From Diploptera punctata (lineage: Eukaryota; Arthropoda; Insecta; Blattodea; Blaberidae): 64,000 bases of DNA. The notes beneath the pieces were generated by a model that did no database searches, had not been told where the DNA came from, and worked only from the letters and a program-made list of their open reading frames with translations. Numbering within the stretch: position 1 is the stretch's first letter; each line of letters opens with the position of its first letter. Made by a program: the position numbers and the translations under genes. Of this stretch, positions 31,585 through 41,277 are shown one piece after another. The stretch is from contig JASPKZ010007295.1 of the NCBI GenBank assembly GCA_030220185.1, positions 714,501-778,500 on the forward strand, written 5' to 3'.

Positions 31585-31895
31585 TCACGGTTTAGGCTTA
31601 TTTACTAGCCTGTTTCGGCTCCAAATTGCCGCTCTTTCCATCTTTTCCTTCGTCTTCCCAAACTTCTTCTTCCTCGTGGTGAATAGTTGTATGCTGCTTT
31701 TGGTATTCTATTCTCAGTCATCCTTGCCAAGTGTTCTTTCCAGTTTGCTCTGTATTTCTCTATTGTTGAGTTTAATTCCTCTATTTTTACTTGTTGTCTT
31801 ATTTGTGTGTTATGTTTTTTGTCTGTTCTTTGATATCCTGCTATAGATCTGAGGAATCTTATTTCAGCAGCTTGTATCCTGGCAGATTATTATGT
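31585..31895 (-). mobile_element. LINE-3 3' fragment with intact C-terminal frame
   Basis: On the minus strand an uninterrupted frame (31889 down to the TAG at 31605-31607) reads AAEIRFLRSIAGYQRTDKKH, EKYRANWKEHLARMTENRIP, SPRGRRSLGRRRKRWKERQ and ends. It has no start codon because the element is truncated in mid-gene. Nearest relative is 5525-5957. Confidence 0.85.
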
Positions 31896-31899
31896 GTAG

Positions 31900-32438
31900 G
31901 AAAATATAATACTGAAATAATCGTTAGAAAAAATGTAAAAAATCATTGTAAATGGTGGGAAATAATTTGAAAAATGAAACCCTAAGAATAAAATTTGACG
32001 GAAATAAAAAAGTCGTGTTACAGGTTGTAAAGAACAGCCGAGAAAACTGAATTTTAAACTAGAATCTATAAGAACGCGAGAAAGTGATTTTCTAGATGTA
32101 TAATATAGTCTACTATAAAAAATAAGTTCAAATTCGTATATAGGTTAACGATACATGTAGGGCAGCTTGAATTCGTATCGTTCTTGTTATTTCTTTGAAG
32201 TAACTTGTCTCAGAAGACTTCACAGTCTATTGTTACGACTGACAACTTCCGTAAAAAATTATATTTTGTGGAAAATGTTTGTTTCATTTTCTTTTATAAA
32301 TCAAAAGGTCTTCAAATACATTTGATCATTAAAATAAAAAGCAGGCAGTTTATTTAGTTGTTAGAAAAATGCACAGCGTAAATTGTTAAGAAAGGTTGCA
32401 TAACTTAATGATTAGGGAAAAATGATCATATATTTTTA
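31900..32438. other. No recognised feature
   Basis: AT-rich. Confidence 0.5.
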
Positions 32439-32439
32439 C

Positions 32440-32630
32440 TTCATAGCCACAATTATGCCAACGTGCCTCACTCCACCCGGCTTTACAACGTCACGCGAGG
32501 GGATATTTACTTTGGATCGCATACATACTTCTTGATTACAAAAGGACAAGGAGGACATCCTTATATGAGTGAAAAGCCCAATGTTGGTCACCTCCAAAAC
32601 AACACGAACATTTAAGACAAGACACACCAT
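32440..32630. repeat. Repeat U copy 2
   Basis: Same block order as 25520-25690: CTTTACAACGTCACGCGAGG, GGATCGCATACAT, GACAAGGAGGACATCC, AATGTTGGTCACCTCC. Confidence 0.6.
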
Positions 32631-32656
32631 TAACTCATTCACTCACAACTAAACAT

Positions 32657-32675
32657 GGAAAAAAAAAAAAGAAAA

Positions 32676-32711
<36 letters not shown>
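32657..32711. repeat. A-rich run then (AT)n
   Basis: Poly-A with two G interruptions followed by AT repeats. Confidence 0.95.
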
Positions 32712-32715
32712 GACA

Positions 32716-32833
32716 ATATAAGAAAAATAAATGCCTGGACGGGATTTGAACCCGGACCTCTGAATTGATATCTCAGTGCGCTACCACTTACGCTACCAGG
32801 CGAATCCAGAACAAACATTTATTTTTCTTATAC
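32716..32833 (-). repeat. tRNA-like sequence enclosed by inverted repeats
   Basis: The 70-nt tRNA-like segment (32732-32801, minus strand) has acceptor GCCTGG/CCAGGC, D-arm GCGTAAGTGGTAGCGC, anticodon arm CTGAG-ATATCAA-TTCAG and T-arm CGGG-TTCAAAT-CCCG. On both sides lie 17-bp complements: TATAAGAAAAATAAATG on the left and CATTTATTTTTCTTATA on the right. Position 7-9 is one base short and the anticodon (ATC if standard) is not a normal one, so a functional tRNA is doubtful. Compare 35990-36130. Confidence 0.6.
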
Positions 32834-32877
32834 ATATTCTCTATTATTACCAGATGTAAAATATATATTTTAATTTA

Positions 32878-33015
32878 ATGCCAGCAGTTTGTGATTTCGA
32901 CATTTCTGGTATTCTCTCCTGCATTGGCGTACTGTAACCCACTTCTGAGATTGCGGCACCCGGAAGACGGGGTTACACTGCTCCAATGATATGATGGGTC
33001 ATGACGATGGGAATG
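32878..33015 (-). mobile_element. SINE-D 3' fragment
   Basis: Minus strand: the GGTTACAGTACGCC, AATGCAGGAGAGAATACC and AGAAATGTCGAAATCAC region matches 51070-51150 and 53620-53730. Head missing. Confidence 0.6.
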
Positions 33016-33059
33016 ACGTGTCAGGAATGGCCTTAAACTTAAACTTAATTATAATGAGA

Positions 33060-33255
33060 AGATATTGATGATAATGATGGCCAGATGATGTTCGGGGACC
33101 ATTTGGGCCTTAAAGTATCCTGACACTTGTCTTACAGCTATGGAAAAACCTCAAAAAAACCTCACCCAGGAAACTTGTTCCGACCGGTGATCGAATCCTG
33201 TCCCGCTGCGTGAAAAGGCAGCATGCTACCTCGAGACCACAGCGGTGGACACACG
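33060..33255 (-). mobile_element. SINE-B copy
   Basis: Minus strand: GTCCACCGCTGTGGTCTCGA, GGTAGCATGCTGCC, GGATTCGATCACCGGTCGG, then the ACAAGTGTCAGGATACTTTA and CCCCGAACATCATC body. Truncated before the 3' module. Confidence 0.8.
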
Positions 33256-33264
33256 TATATGATA

Positions 33265-33448
33265 TGGATGATTCTGATGGTCAGATGATGTTCTGGGACC
33301 ATTTAGGCCCTAAAGTAGCCCAACGTTTGCTTTTAGGCGAGGAAAACCCCCCAAAAAACGCCATCCAGGAAACTTGTCACAATCTGGATCAAACCCGGAT
33401 CCGCTGCGTAAGAGGAAACGACTATAACCTGACACCACAGCGGTGGAC
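33265..33448 (-). mobile_element. SINE-B copy in tandem with the previous one
   Basis: A second, more diverged copy in the same orientation: head GTCCACCGCTGTGGTGTC, body and CCCAGAACATCATCTGACC end. A microsatellite abuts its head. Confidence 0.75.
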
Positions 33449-33472
33449 AATAACAACAACAACAACAACAAC

Positions 33473-33541
<69 letters not shown>
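33449..33541. repeat. (AAC)n(AAT)n microsatellite
   Basis: AAC repeats change to a long AAT run between SINE-B and a LINE tail. Poly-Asn, poly-Ile and poly-Leu frames over it are artefacts. Confidence 0.95.
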
Positions 33542-34062
33542 TTCAAAGTTCCGGTCTATATTACAGTTAAATGGACTATTTCCAACGCTTCCTTGGTCGT
33601 CCCAGATTCCGTCTTCCTATTGCTTTGTAGTCATAGGCTTGTCTTGGAAGGTGGAATTCCATATACCTCTGTAACACTATTTTCTTCACGGAGGGAAAAG
33701 ATGTTCCTTATTCCATGAAATTTAGAACATCCCTTAATGGATCTTAAACATTTCATTTCTGTTGACTGTATATTATTCCTATCTTCCTTTCGCAGAGCCT
33801 AAATTTCACTCACACATAACAATGCTGGAACTGTCATAACCTTATACAATTTTAGACTGTCTGTTCTGGTCTTCCCTTTTAATGTTCTATCTATAATTCC
33901 TGTGCATTTATGATAGTATGCTAGCTTATATGTAAGTTATATCTTTATCCTTGCCATATGTATTGTGACAACCTAACAAAATTAAACTATAGTTTAGTTC
34001 CGAACATGGATTTCCATCTAATGTAATTTTCGATCGAATCGGGTAATTGCCCTTAAAATCCA
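33542..34062 (-). mobile_element. LINE-3-like 3' fragment
   Basis: Minus strand, with frameshifts: DGNPCSELNYSLILLGCHN, KIVKVMTVPALLCVSEI-like, QSTEMKCLRSIKGCSKFH-like and a basic end. The AAT tail follows the 3' end. Confidence 0.7.
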
Positions 34063-34063
34063 T

Positions 34064-34064
34064 G

Positions 34065-34110
<46 letters not shown>
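34064..34110. repeat. (AAT)n microsatellite
   Basis: AAT run. Confidence 0.95.
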
Positions 34111-34115
<5 letters not shown>

Positions 34116-34217
34116 TTAAAATCAATCAATCAAATACGAAGAGGAAAATTTTTACAACTCTAATAGAGCCAAAATGTAAAACAGCAGATTACATGCATTG
34201 CATCTACTATGGACCTA

Positions 34218-34585
34218 ACTAACTAACTCACTGGCTCTATCGAACCCGCAGGTTCATGTCTGAGTGGATATAAGCTCTCCATTCATCCCTATCATAAGCT
34301 AATATTTTCCAATAATCCCTGTATAATCTACTTCCCTCAACTCGTGGATAATGTTATTCTCTCACTTCATTCTTGGTCTACCAACTCAGTGTTTTCCCTC
34401 TGGTTTTCCTACAAGAAGCTTCCATGCACCTCTTTCATTCCTCATTCGTGCCACATGTCCTGCCCATCGCAGTCTATGAGATTTGACTGTTATTATATCT
34501 GGCTTCCTATAAATAACATGTAACTCACTATTATGTACTTTTCTCCATTCACCTGTCTGTTCATCTCTTTTTGGCCCAAGCTACT
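34218..34585 (-). mobile_element. LINE-1 family 3' fragment
   Basis: Starts at the family terminus (CTCACTGGCTCTATCGAACC on plus) and runs to CTTTTTGGCCCAAG. 5'-truncated C-terminal tail with stops. Confidence 0.8.
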
Positions 34586-35100
34586 GTGGAGCTACAATTT
34601 ATAATAGACTTGCCCGAAAATCTCAAAAATGGATCTAAAAATTAACAAAATTTGAAGAAAAAAAATCTTCAGTAAATTATAAAATAGTTTAGAAGTAAAT
34701 TCAATATAGTTTTATTGTTCAAATAGATAATAATATAATTTGTAATTATATAACTTTAAATTGAGTAATTATAAAATAATCTAGCATTAAAGTCAATATC
34801 GTTGTATTGTTCATACAGAAATTATGTAACTGATGGGGCACAAAAATATTACTTATCGTAATGAAGTGTATAAAAGGGTTTAAAAAAGTATTATTTAACA
34901 CATTTTTAATTACAACTAAAAGTGTCTTACGTTTATGTTTTGTCATTGTATTCTAAAAATAATTTGTATAGAATTCAAAGAGGCAGATCGGTAATAACAA
35001 TGTTAAACAGAGTTTTGTGGGATAAGAGCAAGAGAATAAATACCAAATTACAAATTTATAATAATCAATTGAGTTGGTGTTTACTTGATGAAAATCCATA
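34586..35100. other. No recognised gene
   Basis: AT-rich; a 66-codon (minus) and a 64-codon (plus) frame have no family. Confidence 0.5.
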
Positions 35101-35103
35101 TTT

Positions 35104-35328
35104 ATTAATTAAATAAAAATAAAACTTAGTTTTATTTGATTTTCATATTTATTAAGATACGATTCAGTGACAGCTGTTTCGGTACACTGTACCTTCTTCA
35201 GACATGTTAACAAATGACATAAAATGTAGTACATAGTGTACAGTGTACCGAAACAGCTGTCACTGAATTATATCTTAATAAATATGAAAATCAAATAAAA
35301 CTAAGTTTTATTTTTATTTAATTAATAC
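35104..35328. mobile_element. Penelope-like hairpin, type P5, complete
   Basis: Inverted repeat with arms of about 100 bp, outer ends ATTAATTAAATAAAAATAAA and its complement. The left arm carries a complete hammerhead-like core on the minus strand; the right arm has the GTACAGTGTACCGAAACAGC and TGTCACTGAATTA part but not the CTGAAGA box. A deleted relative is at 28900-29005. Confidence 0.72.
35169..35201 (-). ncRNA. Hammerhead-like core, best formed copy
   Basis: Minus strand in order: CTGAAGA (35195-35201), A, a perfect 5-bp stem GGTAC/GTACC with loop AGT (35181-35193), GAAA (35177-35180), self-complementary CAGCTG (35171-35176), TC (35169-35170) as the expected cleavage position, then ACTGAATC. 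GU before the first box and AC after UC could start helix I. It differs from the canonical box only by A for U in CUGAUGA. The differences from consensus make in vitro activity uncertain. Confidence 0.55.
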
Positions 35329-35329
35329 A

Positions 35330-35800
35330 ACTTTATAAATCCATTATTCGAAGCACGCTAACATACGGTGCAGAAACTGGCAGTCGAATAAAAATGTGAG
35401 TTTAAAACTTACGTCTACTGAAATGGATTGTTCTAGACGCTCAACTAGACATTCTAAATTGAAAAAAAAATCAGAAATACAATAATCAGACAACAAATTA
35501 AAGTCCAAATTCAATATTATATTTTGTGAGATACAAACAGCTAGAATGGTATGGTCATATACTTAGGATGCCAGAGAAAAGATTACCCAGACAAGCTTTG
35601 AAATGGACTCCACCTGGGAAAGGAAAGAGAGGTCGGCCTAGATTTAAATGAATTAATGATGTGAGAAGACATATGAGGGGGCTAGGTCTGGAAGAATTGG
35701 AGCGGAAGATAGAGAAGAATGGAGAAAGAAGATAAAAACATTAAAAAAACTTTGGGCACAGGAAGATGCTTAATTACATTGTAAACCTGCTTATAAATAA
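35330..35800 (+). mobile_element. LINE-5 family 3' fragment
   Basis: Plus-strand frames: SIIRSTLTYGAET, EMDCSRRSTRHSKLK, LEWYGHILRMPEKRLPRQAL, KWTPPGKGKRGRPRFK, VRRHMRGLGLEELER. This is the LINE C-terminal tail with GH..RMPE and GRP motifs. Stops and shifts; dead. Confidence 0.8.
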
Positions 35801-35809
35801 GTGGAGTTG

Positions 35810-35985
35810 ATATAATTTTGCATTCACCAGAATTAAACTACGTCTATGAATATAAAAGAAATCATTATGCGTCATACACTAAAATGTATTTAAAAATGAT
35901 CTGGACCGATTGTTTGTTATTTTTATTTAATTTCCTATGAAACGGTTCGATATAATTGATAATTTGTAAAATATTGAATATTATT
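35810..35985. other. No recognised feature
   Basis: AT-rich. Confidence 0.5.
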
Positions 35986-36011
35986 ATATATATTTGAAGA
36001 GAAAAATTATA

Positions 36012-36085
36012 CGCTCAGACCGGGACCTGAACCCGGGACCCTTGGTTTTCTAGACCAAGTGCTCTACCAACTGAGCTACCTGAGC
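36012..36085 (-). pseudogene. tRNA-like (Lys-like) sequence
   Basis: 74 nt with a good acceptor stem GCTCAGG/TCTGAGC, D-arm GCTCAGTTGGTAGAGC, T-arm CCGGG-TTCAGGT-CCCGG. The anticodon arm CTTGGT-CTAGAAA-ACCAAG has six pairs, two nucleotides more than a standard arm, so no normal anticodon can be assigned. Overall similarity is closest to tRNA-Lys. Probably tRNA-derived, not functional. Confidence 0.6.
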
Positions 36086-36240
36086 AAGTACCGATCTAAA
36101 CGCAAATCTTTCTCATATACATTGTAATTCCCATCCATCAAATGCTGTGAAGCCATGCTTCTATCTTGCAAATGGCGGCTCCTTTATTAAGAAGACATAT
36201 TTGGGAATTATACATTACAGCCAGTACGGCTTTTTCCAAG

Positions 36241-36358
36241 TTTTTATTATTGATTTCGTACATCTCAATGATGGATAAATCATATTTGAAGAGAAAAATA
36301 TTTTTCTCTTCAAATATGATTTATCCATCATTGAGATGTACGAAATCAATAATAAAAA
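36241..36358. repeat. Perfect 118-bp palindrome
   Basis: 59-bp arms (36241-36299 and 36300-36358) are exact reverse complements with no spacer; the centre is AGAAAAATATTTTTCT. I checked the arms base by base. Confidence 0.97.
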
Positions 36359-36361
36359 AAT

Positions 36362-36389
36362 TATTATATATATATATATATATATATAT
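36362..36389. repeat. (AT)n microsatellite
   Basis: AT run directly after the palindrome. Confidence 0.95.
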
Positions 36390-36399
36390 GGAATGTTAA

Positions 36400-37010
36400 A
36401 ACTATATTCCTGCTAGGTATTTCGAAATAAAAATATATTTTAGTGACATTGAGATGATTACTAAAACTGTGGCTGAATGTTCTATTTTTACCAATATCCT
36501 AAAATATATAACGATATATATAAGTACGGATATCCTTGTCAACAGTTAAATGATGTGATAACAGAAGTACAGATAAAATAAACAGAACTGGAAGTTTAAA
36601 AATAAATTTAAGTTTATGTCAATTTATATAAATAAACCAACCAAATGTTGTAGATAGATATCCTTTAGTGCCCTATAAACCGTCAATTCAAAGACATGAA
36701 CATATACTTAAATTGTAAATTTAGGTTTTCTACAAGGAAATAACACATTATAGTGGTCTGAAATTTAAGTATACTGTATTGTAAACACTATACTGTATTT
36801 ACTAGAATAATTTCCTCCATTTTTTCAAGATTTTAGGAGTGAAAATTCGAGAGGGAAATTATGTGATCACTATAAAAATATAAATATGCTTTCACAACGT
36901 AGTACACTATCAATTATACATCTACGGTAATTCCATCATGGTCACTGAACTTTACTCTCAAAGACATTTTGAAAAATTGAAAGAATAAGTTGTATTTAAT
37001 GTTTATCTAT
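36400..37010. other. No recognised feature
   Basis: AT-rich. Confidence 0.5.
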
Positions 37011-37035
37011 TTTCAAATATTCAAAATGTACAAAA

Positions 37036-37170
37036 GATAGTGGTACAGTAGTTCATAATGAAGATGTGTTTCACTCCGTTTTCCTTTCGCGAAATTTACC
37101 ACTTGTAACTTAAAATTTGCAGTGTACCTGTTATACAATACTTTCTTCCGATCGTTTAATTTAATGGCAC
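37036..37170 (-). pseudogene. Possible HTH fragment of a pogo/Tigger-type transposase
   Basis: The minus-strand frame includes DRKKVLYNRYTANFKLQVVN and FAKGKR. The pattern RYTA.FKL.VV.FAK resembles the first helix-turn-helix of pogo-type or Brinker-like DNA-binding domains (SYTA.FKLKVV.FA). Only about 25 residues match, and the rest of the 86-codon frame is unrelated. Confidence 0.3.
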
Positions 37171-37374
37171 TGACGCTGTGACGGAATAATACTCTTACCA
37201 ATGCACAATGATACATAACTTTATTCAGACAGATGACAACGTATGTGCGAGTGATAGACACTGCAGGTACCATTAAGTCTTTGTAGAAGGTGATGAATTA
37301 GACTTTGGATTTTCCATGAATTTCTTTGTGTTGTACTTAAAATTTTCATAAGAGTTTTCAAAGTTGTAAGTCAG

Positions 37375-37655
37375 ACATAATGAGAACAGTTAAGTCACGT
37401 AGACTGCGATGGGCAGGACATGTAGCTCGAATGGGGAGTGAAAGACGTGCATGAAAGCTTCTTGTAAGAAAACTAGAGGGAAAACGCCCAGTTAATAGAC
37501 AAAGAATGAGGCGGGAGAATAGCATTAACTATGATTTGAGGGAAGTAGATTATACAGGGGATGATTGGAAAACATTGACTCAGGATAGGGATGTTTGGAG
37601 AGCTTATGTCCGCGCGGCCATGAACCTACGGGTTCGATACTGCCAGTGAGTTACA
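37375..37655 (+). mobile_element. LINE-1 family 3' tail
   Basis: ATAATGAGAACAGTTAAGTC to GGTTCGATACTGCCAGTGAG; encodes the RLRWAGHVARMG and GKRPVNRQRMR-like C terminus with one shift. Confidence 0.85.
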
Positions 37656-37710
37656 GCTAGAGATTTAGGGTTTTCAAAGTTGTAACTGAAAATTAAATTA
37701 TTTATAATAC

Positions 37711-37714
37711 ACAG

Positions 37715-37772
<58 letters not shown>
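37711..37772. repeat. (AC)n(AT)n microsatellite
   Basis: AC run followed by a long AT run. Confidence 0.95.
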
Positions 37773-37779
<7 letters not shown>

Positions 37780-38080
37780 AGAACTTACAATAACATATGG
37801 ATTAGTTATTAATATATATATTAAAATTTATATAAATAAGTGAATATTAATATTAACTAATAAGGTATATTGTATTAGAGATGGATTTAAAATATATATT
37901 TATATGAAAACCCTACGGGAAAAGTACACGAGGGAGTCAATTATGTGAGTAAATAAGGTACTTTAGCAATTGGGTAAGAAATAATTACAGTTTCTTTGGG
38001 TCATTATTTAGAAATGGGTTAAAACATCTAGAAATTCTTACTGACTCCACAGAATTACTAGTTATAAAAATATAACTTAG
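37773..38080. other. No recognised feature
   Basis: AT-rich. Confidence 0.5.
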
Positions 38081-38089
38081 TGAAAAAAA

Positions 38090-38440
38090 AACAGTAGTCT
38101 AGTATAACAAAGACAAATCGAAGTGATATTGACAAATTTAGATCTAGTGCAAATACAACAAGAGGGAGGTGACACGTCAAAAGGACCATGGATTAGAAAA
38201 GCAAGGAATGGTGTGAAGTCAAAGAGAAAAATTGAAATATAAATACAGTAAAACAAAAGTGAAAGAGAATAAGAAGGGACAGACTGAAATGATAAAAGTA
38301 ATCTGATATAAAAATACAGTAGAACAAGAGGGGGGAAGTGAAACGTTAGACACTGTGGCCTAGAATAACAATGGACAGAGTGAAGTGAAATTAAAAAGAA
38401 ACCGGTATAATGTGAAATAATAGATATAAAAAGTAGTTGT
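38090..38440. repeat. Purine-rich degenerate repeat tract
   Basis: The plus strand is strongly A/G biased. Similar segments recur: AAATACA(A/G)(C/T)A.AACAAGAGGG.AGGTGA near 38152 and 38315, and AAATACAGTAAAACAAAAG near 38240. Degenerate tandem structure, no frame. Confidence 0.55.
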
Positions 38441-38985
38441 AACCGATGAGGTACTGCACAATAAAAAATGTAACTTAAGAGGGAAAACTAACTGTGTGAG
38501 TTGCTCTGAGCTAACCCATCTGAGGTGGGAGGATCTTCCTCTTCAGGGATTGTATGTCCTTGTCTATTAGTTTAGCAAACAGCACAAATTCCCGAGTCGC
38601 CTCCGGATATTTTATAATGTTTAGCTTTGAAGTTTAAGACGATTTAATTTTACACAACAAAAGTTTCACATGTCTGAAATGAATGTGGGAGGTGTGTACT
38701 GCGATAGCGGAAGAGATGTAGACAGAACAAGGCACAGGGAATAATTTATATCGCTGCTGTAAAGGTGCTGCGAAGCGTATTTTAGAGTTGGATAAAACAA
38801 AATGAAATAGGATCATGACGCGGGGAATATTAATAAAACAGGATGACTACTGTTTCAGGTTGAAATAAAAGAGATACGGTAAACTTCCACCATTCATAAA
38901 AATGTAATATCCGAAGGTTATGTTGGTAACTTTTACTATATTTTCTGCAGTTTCATTAAATAACCGACCATTAAGATTTATCTTC
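38441..38985. other. No recognised feature
   Basis: 38490-38630 is GC-richer with GGTGGGAGGATCTTCCTC but matches nothing else here. Confidence 0.45.
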
Positions 38986-39019
38986 ATATGAAAAAATAAC
39001 TTAAAAGTCTAATTACGAA

Positions 39020-39235
39020 GACTAAATTTAACTCATGCCCCAAACGGAAGTCAATGACCAATCACGTTTGAATGAATTTTGTTTTACAAACAATGACAGT
39101 CGTGTTTCACCTCGCTATTCATCGAATTCTGTTTACCAAAATAAAGATAGCTCCTCCTTTTTAATATTATGAACAGGTCAGAGAATTATTCTGCAGTGAC
39201 TGACTCTCCAACAAATATAATGAATATAATATAAT
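39020..39235 (-). repeat. Repeat T copy 2
   Basis: Inverse-oriented match to 16690-16905. Ends shortly before the mariner element. Confidence 0.7.
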
Positions 39236-39256
39236 GAATTAAATATATTACATATA

Positions 39257-40484
39257 CAAAGGGCATTAGGAAAGTTTTGTAATACGGGCACACTTTTCAT
39301 GACCTCTCAATTTCCACCACACTCAGTACATCCCTTCATACGTCGAAACCAATCACTAAATTATTGCATCCATTTTTCTTCAGACAGCTCCTTTTCCGAA
39401 GGGAAACGCTTTCCTACCATCTTCAGTTTAACTTCTGGGAACAGTCCAATGTCACAAGGAGCAAGATCTGGACTGTAGGGAGGATCTTCAAGCAGCGGAA
39501 GTTTCTATTTCTTTGAGAACTCCACAGAATCACTGGCCCTATGGGCAGGTCCATTATCATGATGCAGCATCGATGTGTCTAGCCTTGACCTTGGGCGGAG
39601 TTTCTTCAGCACTGCATTCATCTTTGGCAGGCATTCTTCTGTGTACCATTTCACAGGGATTGTGTGTTGTTTTTGCTGTACAACTCGTTCCAAAATCCCC
39701 CTAGTGGTAAAGAAGACTGCTATCATTCTCTTATCCATTGATCGTGATTTCGTCACTGCCACTGGCGTACCCAGATCTTCAAATAGCCACACATTGTTCT
39801 GGGCTTTCGTTTGGATGCCATAGTAATACAGCCATGTTTTGTCTCCTGTGACGATGCTGTTTACGTTAAGAGAAGCCCCATTATTAAAAATTTTCAACAC
39901 CATTTTGCACCATTTGTCACGAGTGCCTTTTTGCTCCTCAGTAAGCGCATATGGCACCCACAGTGAACAAACCTTCTTACCATGAAGATGCTCATGTAAA
40001 ATTATATGAATGGCTCGTACAGGAATGTGGAGGGACTCTTCTATCTGCTGGTAGGTTATTCGCCTCTCTTTCTCCAACACTTTCTTCACAGCCTCAATGT
40101 TCTTGCCAACAACTGACTAGATCGGCCGCCCTGAACGAGGATCATCTTCAAGGCAAAATTGTCCCTTCTTCAATTCTCTGCACCAACAGTATATGGTCGT
40201 GGGATGTGGACAATCATTCCCCAATACAGGAACCATCCCCTCAAAGCACTGATCTACAATCAGACCACGAGAAAATTTGTATCAAATAGTGACACAGTAC
40301 TGAAGTTAGGACCACCCTGACATTCTTACAAACTTTCACTTCTTCTGTTAAACTAAAACAGCATCTGCAGAAGATTGCTCCCCCAATTTTATATTTGTTT
40401 GAACCCCTCTTTCTTTCCCTAGGGGCGGCAGGCCTGTCTGGCCTTGGATTATTGCATATTGCAAAACTTTTCAAGTCCTCTATG
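39257..40484 (-). mobile_element. mariner element, complete ends, dead
   Basis: 1228 bp flanked by TA (39255-39256 and 40485-40486). Terminal inverted repeats align over about 30 bp: left CAAAGGGCATTAGGAAAGTT, right (complement) CATAGAGGACTTGAAAAGTT. Size, TA target and DD34D transposase fit the mariner family. It lies between repeat T and a SINE-B. Confidence 0.93.
39361..40323 (-). pseudogene. mariner transposase pseudogene, four nonsense codons, no frameshift
   Basis: From ATG at 40323-40321 to TAA at 39363-39361 one frame of 320 codons is kept. Order: HTH-like N terminus (RGLIVDQCFEGMVPVLGND), linker LEDDPRSGRP, second HTH (ITYQQIEESLHIPVRAIHII), catalytic core. Catalytic acids: D161 in VTGDKTW, D256 in HHDNGPAH, D291 in SPDLAPCD; D256 and D291 are 34 residues apart, the mariner signature DD34D. 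Premature stops: TAA at codon 6 (40308-40306), TGA at codon 14 (40284-40282), TAG at codon 69 (40119-40117), TAG at codon 273 (39507-39505). A shorter start after codon 14 is conceivable but would lose part of the HTH and still meet two TAGs. Confidence 0.92.
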
Positions 40485-40623
40485 TAATGAAATATATGAT
40501 AATGAACAAATTCCTTTGAACTACACATTTGATAATTGTGTGTTCAATAATTGTGTTCTTAAATAATGATTTTACTGAGTTGTTTCCTAAAACAGAAACA
40601 TATAGAATAAACATAGGTAGTTT

Positions 40624-40805
40624 AGTTATACGTCCACTGCTGTGGTCTTGGAGCAGCGTCGTTGCCTTGTATGTTGGGGGTCGGATTCAATCTCCTGGAT
40701 GTACAAGTTTCGAGGTGAGGTTTTTACTGGGGTTTTCCACATCTGTAAAACAAATGTCTGAAAGCTTTAAGACCAAATGTTCCCCGATCATCATATTGAT
40801 CATCG
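40624..40805 (+). mobile_element. SINE-B copy, diverged, 3'-truncated
   Basis: Head CGTCCACTGCTGTGGTCTTG, decayed B box, GAGGTGAGGTTTTTACTGG, ACAAATGTCTGAAAGCTTTA, CCCCGATCATCAT. Confidence 0.8.
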
Positions 40806-40910
40806 CAATCATCTGTCGTTTTCTCGTTGTTTTTGTATGAGCGAATTAGTGAGTGGTGTGTCTTCTCTCAATTTGTTGTTTTCTCGGATATGGTCCAAGC
40901 ATTGAGCTGT

Positions 40911-41259
40911 TACTTCTTATGTCCTTATGTCGTCAAAAAAGTAAGTATGTGATTCAAAGCTAATAATCCTCCCCCATTGGTCGCGTCCATGTAAAGCCCG
41001 GGCAACGTAGGGCTAGCAAAATAGAGAGAGAATTTAGTGATATAGTTTCAAAACTATATCTTATCCGCTCTTAGATGATCCTAACATAAACAAACACTAA
41101 TTGTATCCTTCCGCCATTCGCGCCACAATTACTGTCACATTGACAGGGAGCACGTGAGAAGTGTATAAAACATGTGATCGTTAAATGGGGCAGATTAGAA
41201 GAAAGCTGGTGAGATTTTTCACGAACTTGTGAAATACATTTAAAATAAATGTTTTTTGC
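40911..41259 (+). repeat. Promoter-like 350-bp unit, copy 1
   Basis: Tandem unit with period 367 bp relative to 41278-41623 (GTCGTCAAAA at 40929 and 41296). It contains CCATTGGTCGCGTCC (inverted CCAAT box), GCCCGGGCAACGTAGGGCT, a palindromic GATATAGTTTCAAAACTATA and TGTATAAAACATGTGATCG (TATA-like, near 41161). No frame above 63 codons. Confidence 0.85.
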
Positions 41260-41277
41260 TGTTATTCATCCAGGAAA

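Larger units (their letters stand above)
35990..36358. repeat. tRNA-like repeat with 18-bp direct repeats and terminal palindrome
   Basis: The 18-bp sequence ATATTTGAAGAGAAAAAT occurs at 35990-36007 and 36282-36299, bounding a segment that contains a tRNA-like sequence (36012-36085, minus). The right direct repeat is the inner end of a perfect palindrome (36241-36358). The direct repeats look like a target-site duplication. Confidence 0.65.

Noticed and set aside
32732..32801. Functional tRNA gene
   Set aside because: Short by several bases at positions 7-9, abnormal anticodon, and enclosed by inverted repeats; more likely tRNA-derived.
33210..33718. Frames of 154, 78 and 91 codons
   Set aside because: They read through SINE-B and the AAC/AAT microsatellite; homopolymeric Ile, Leu or Asn stretches are repeat artefacts.
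36166..36399. 77-codon frame
   Set aside because: It lies across the perfect palindrome and an AT run, ending in Tyr-Ile repeats.
39951..40289. 112-codon plus frame within the mariner element
   Set aside because: Antisense shadow of the transposase frame.
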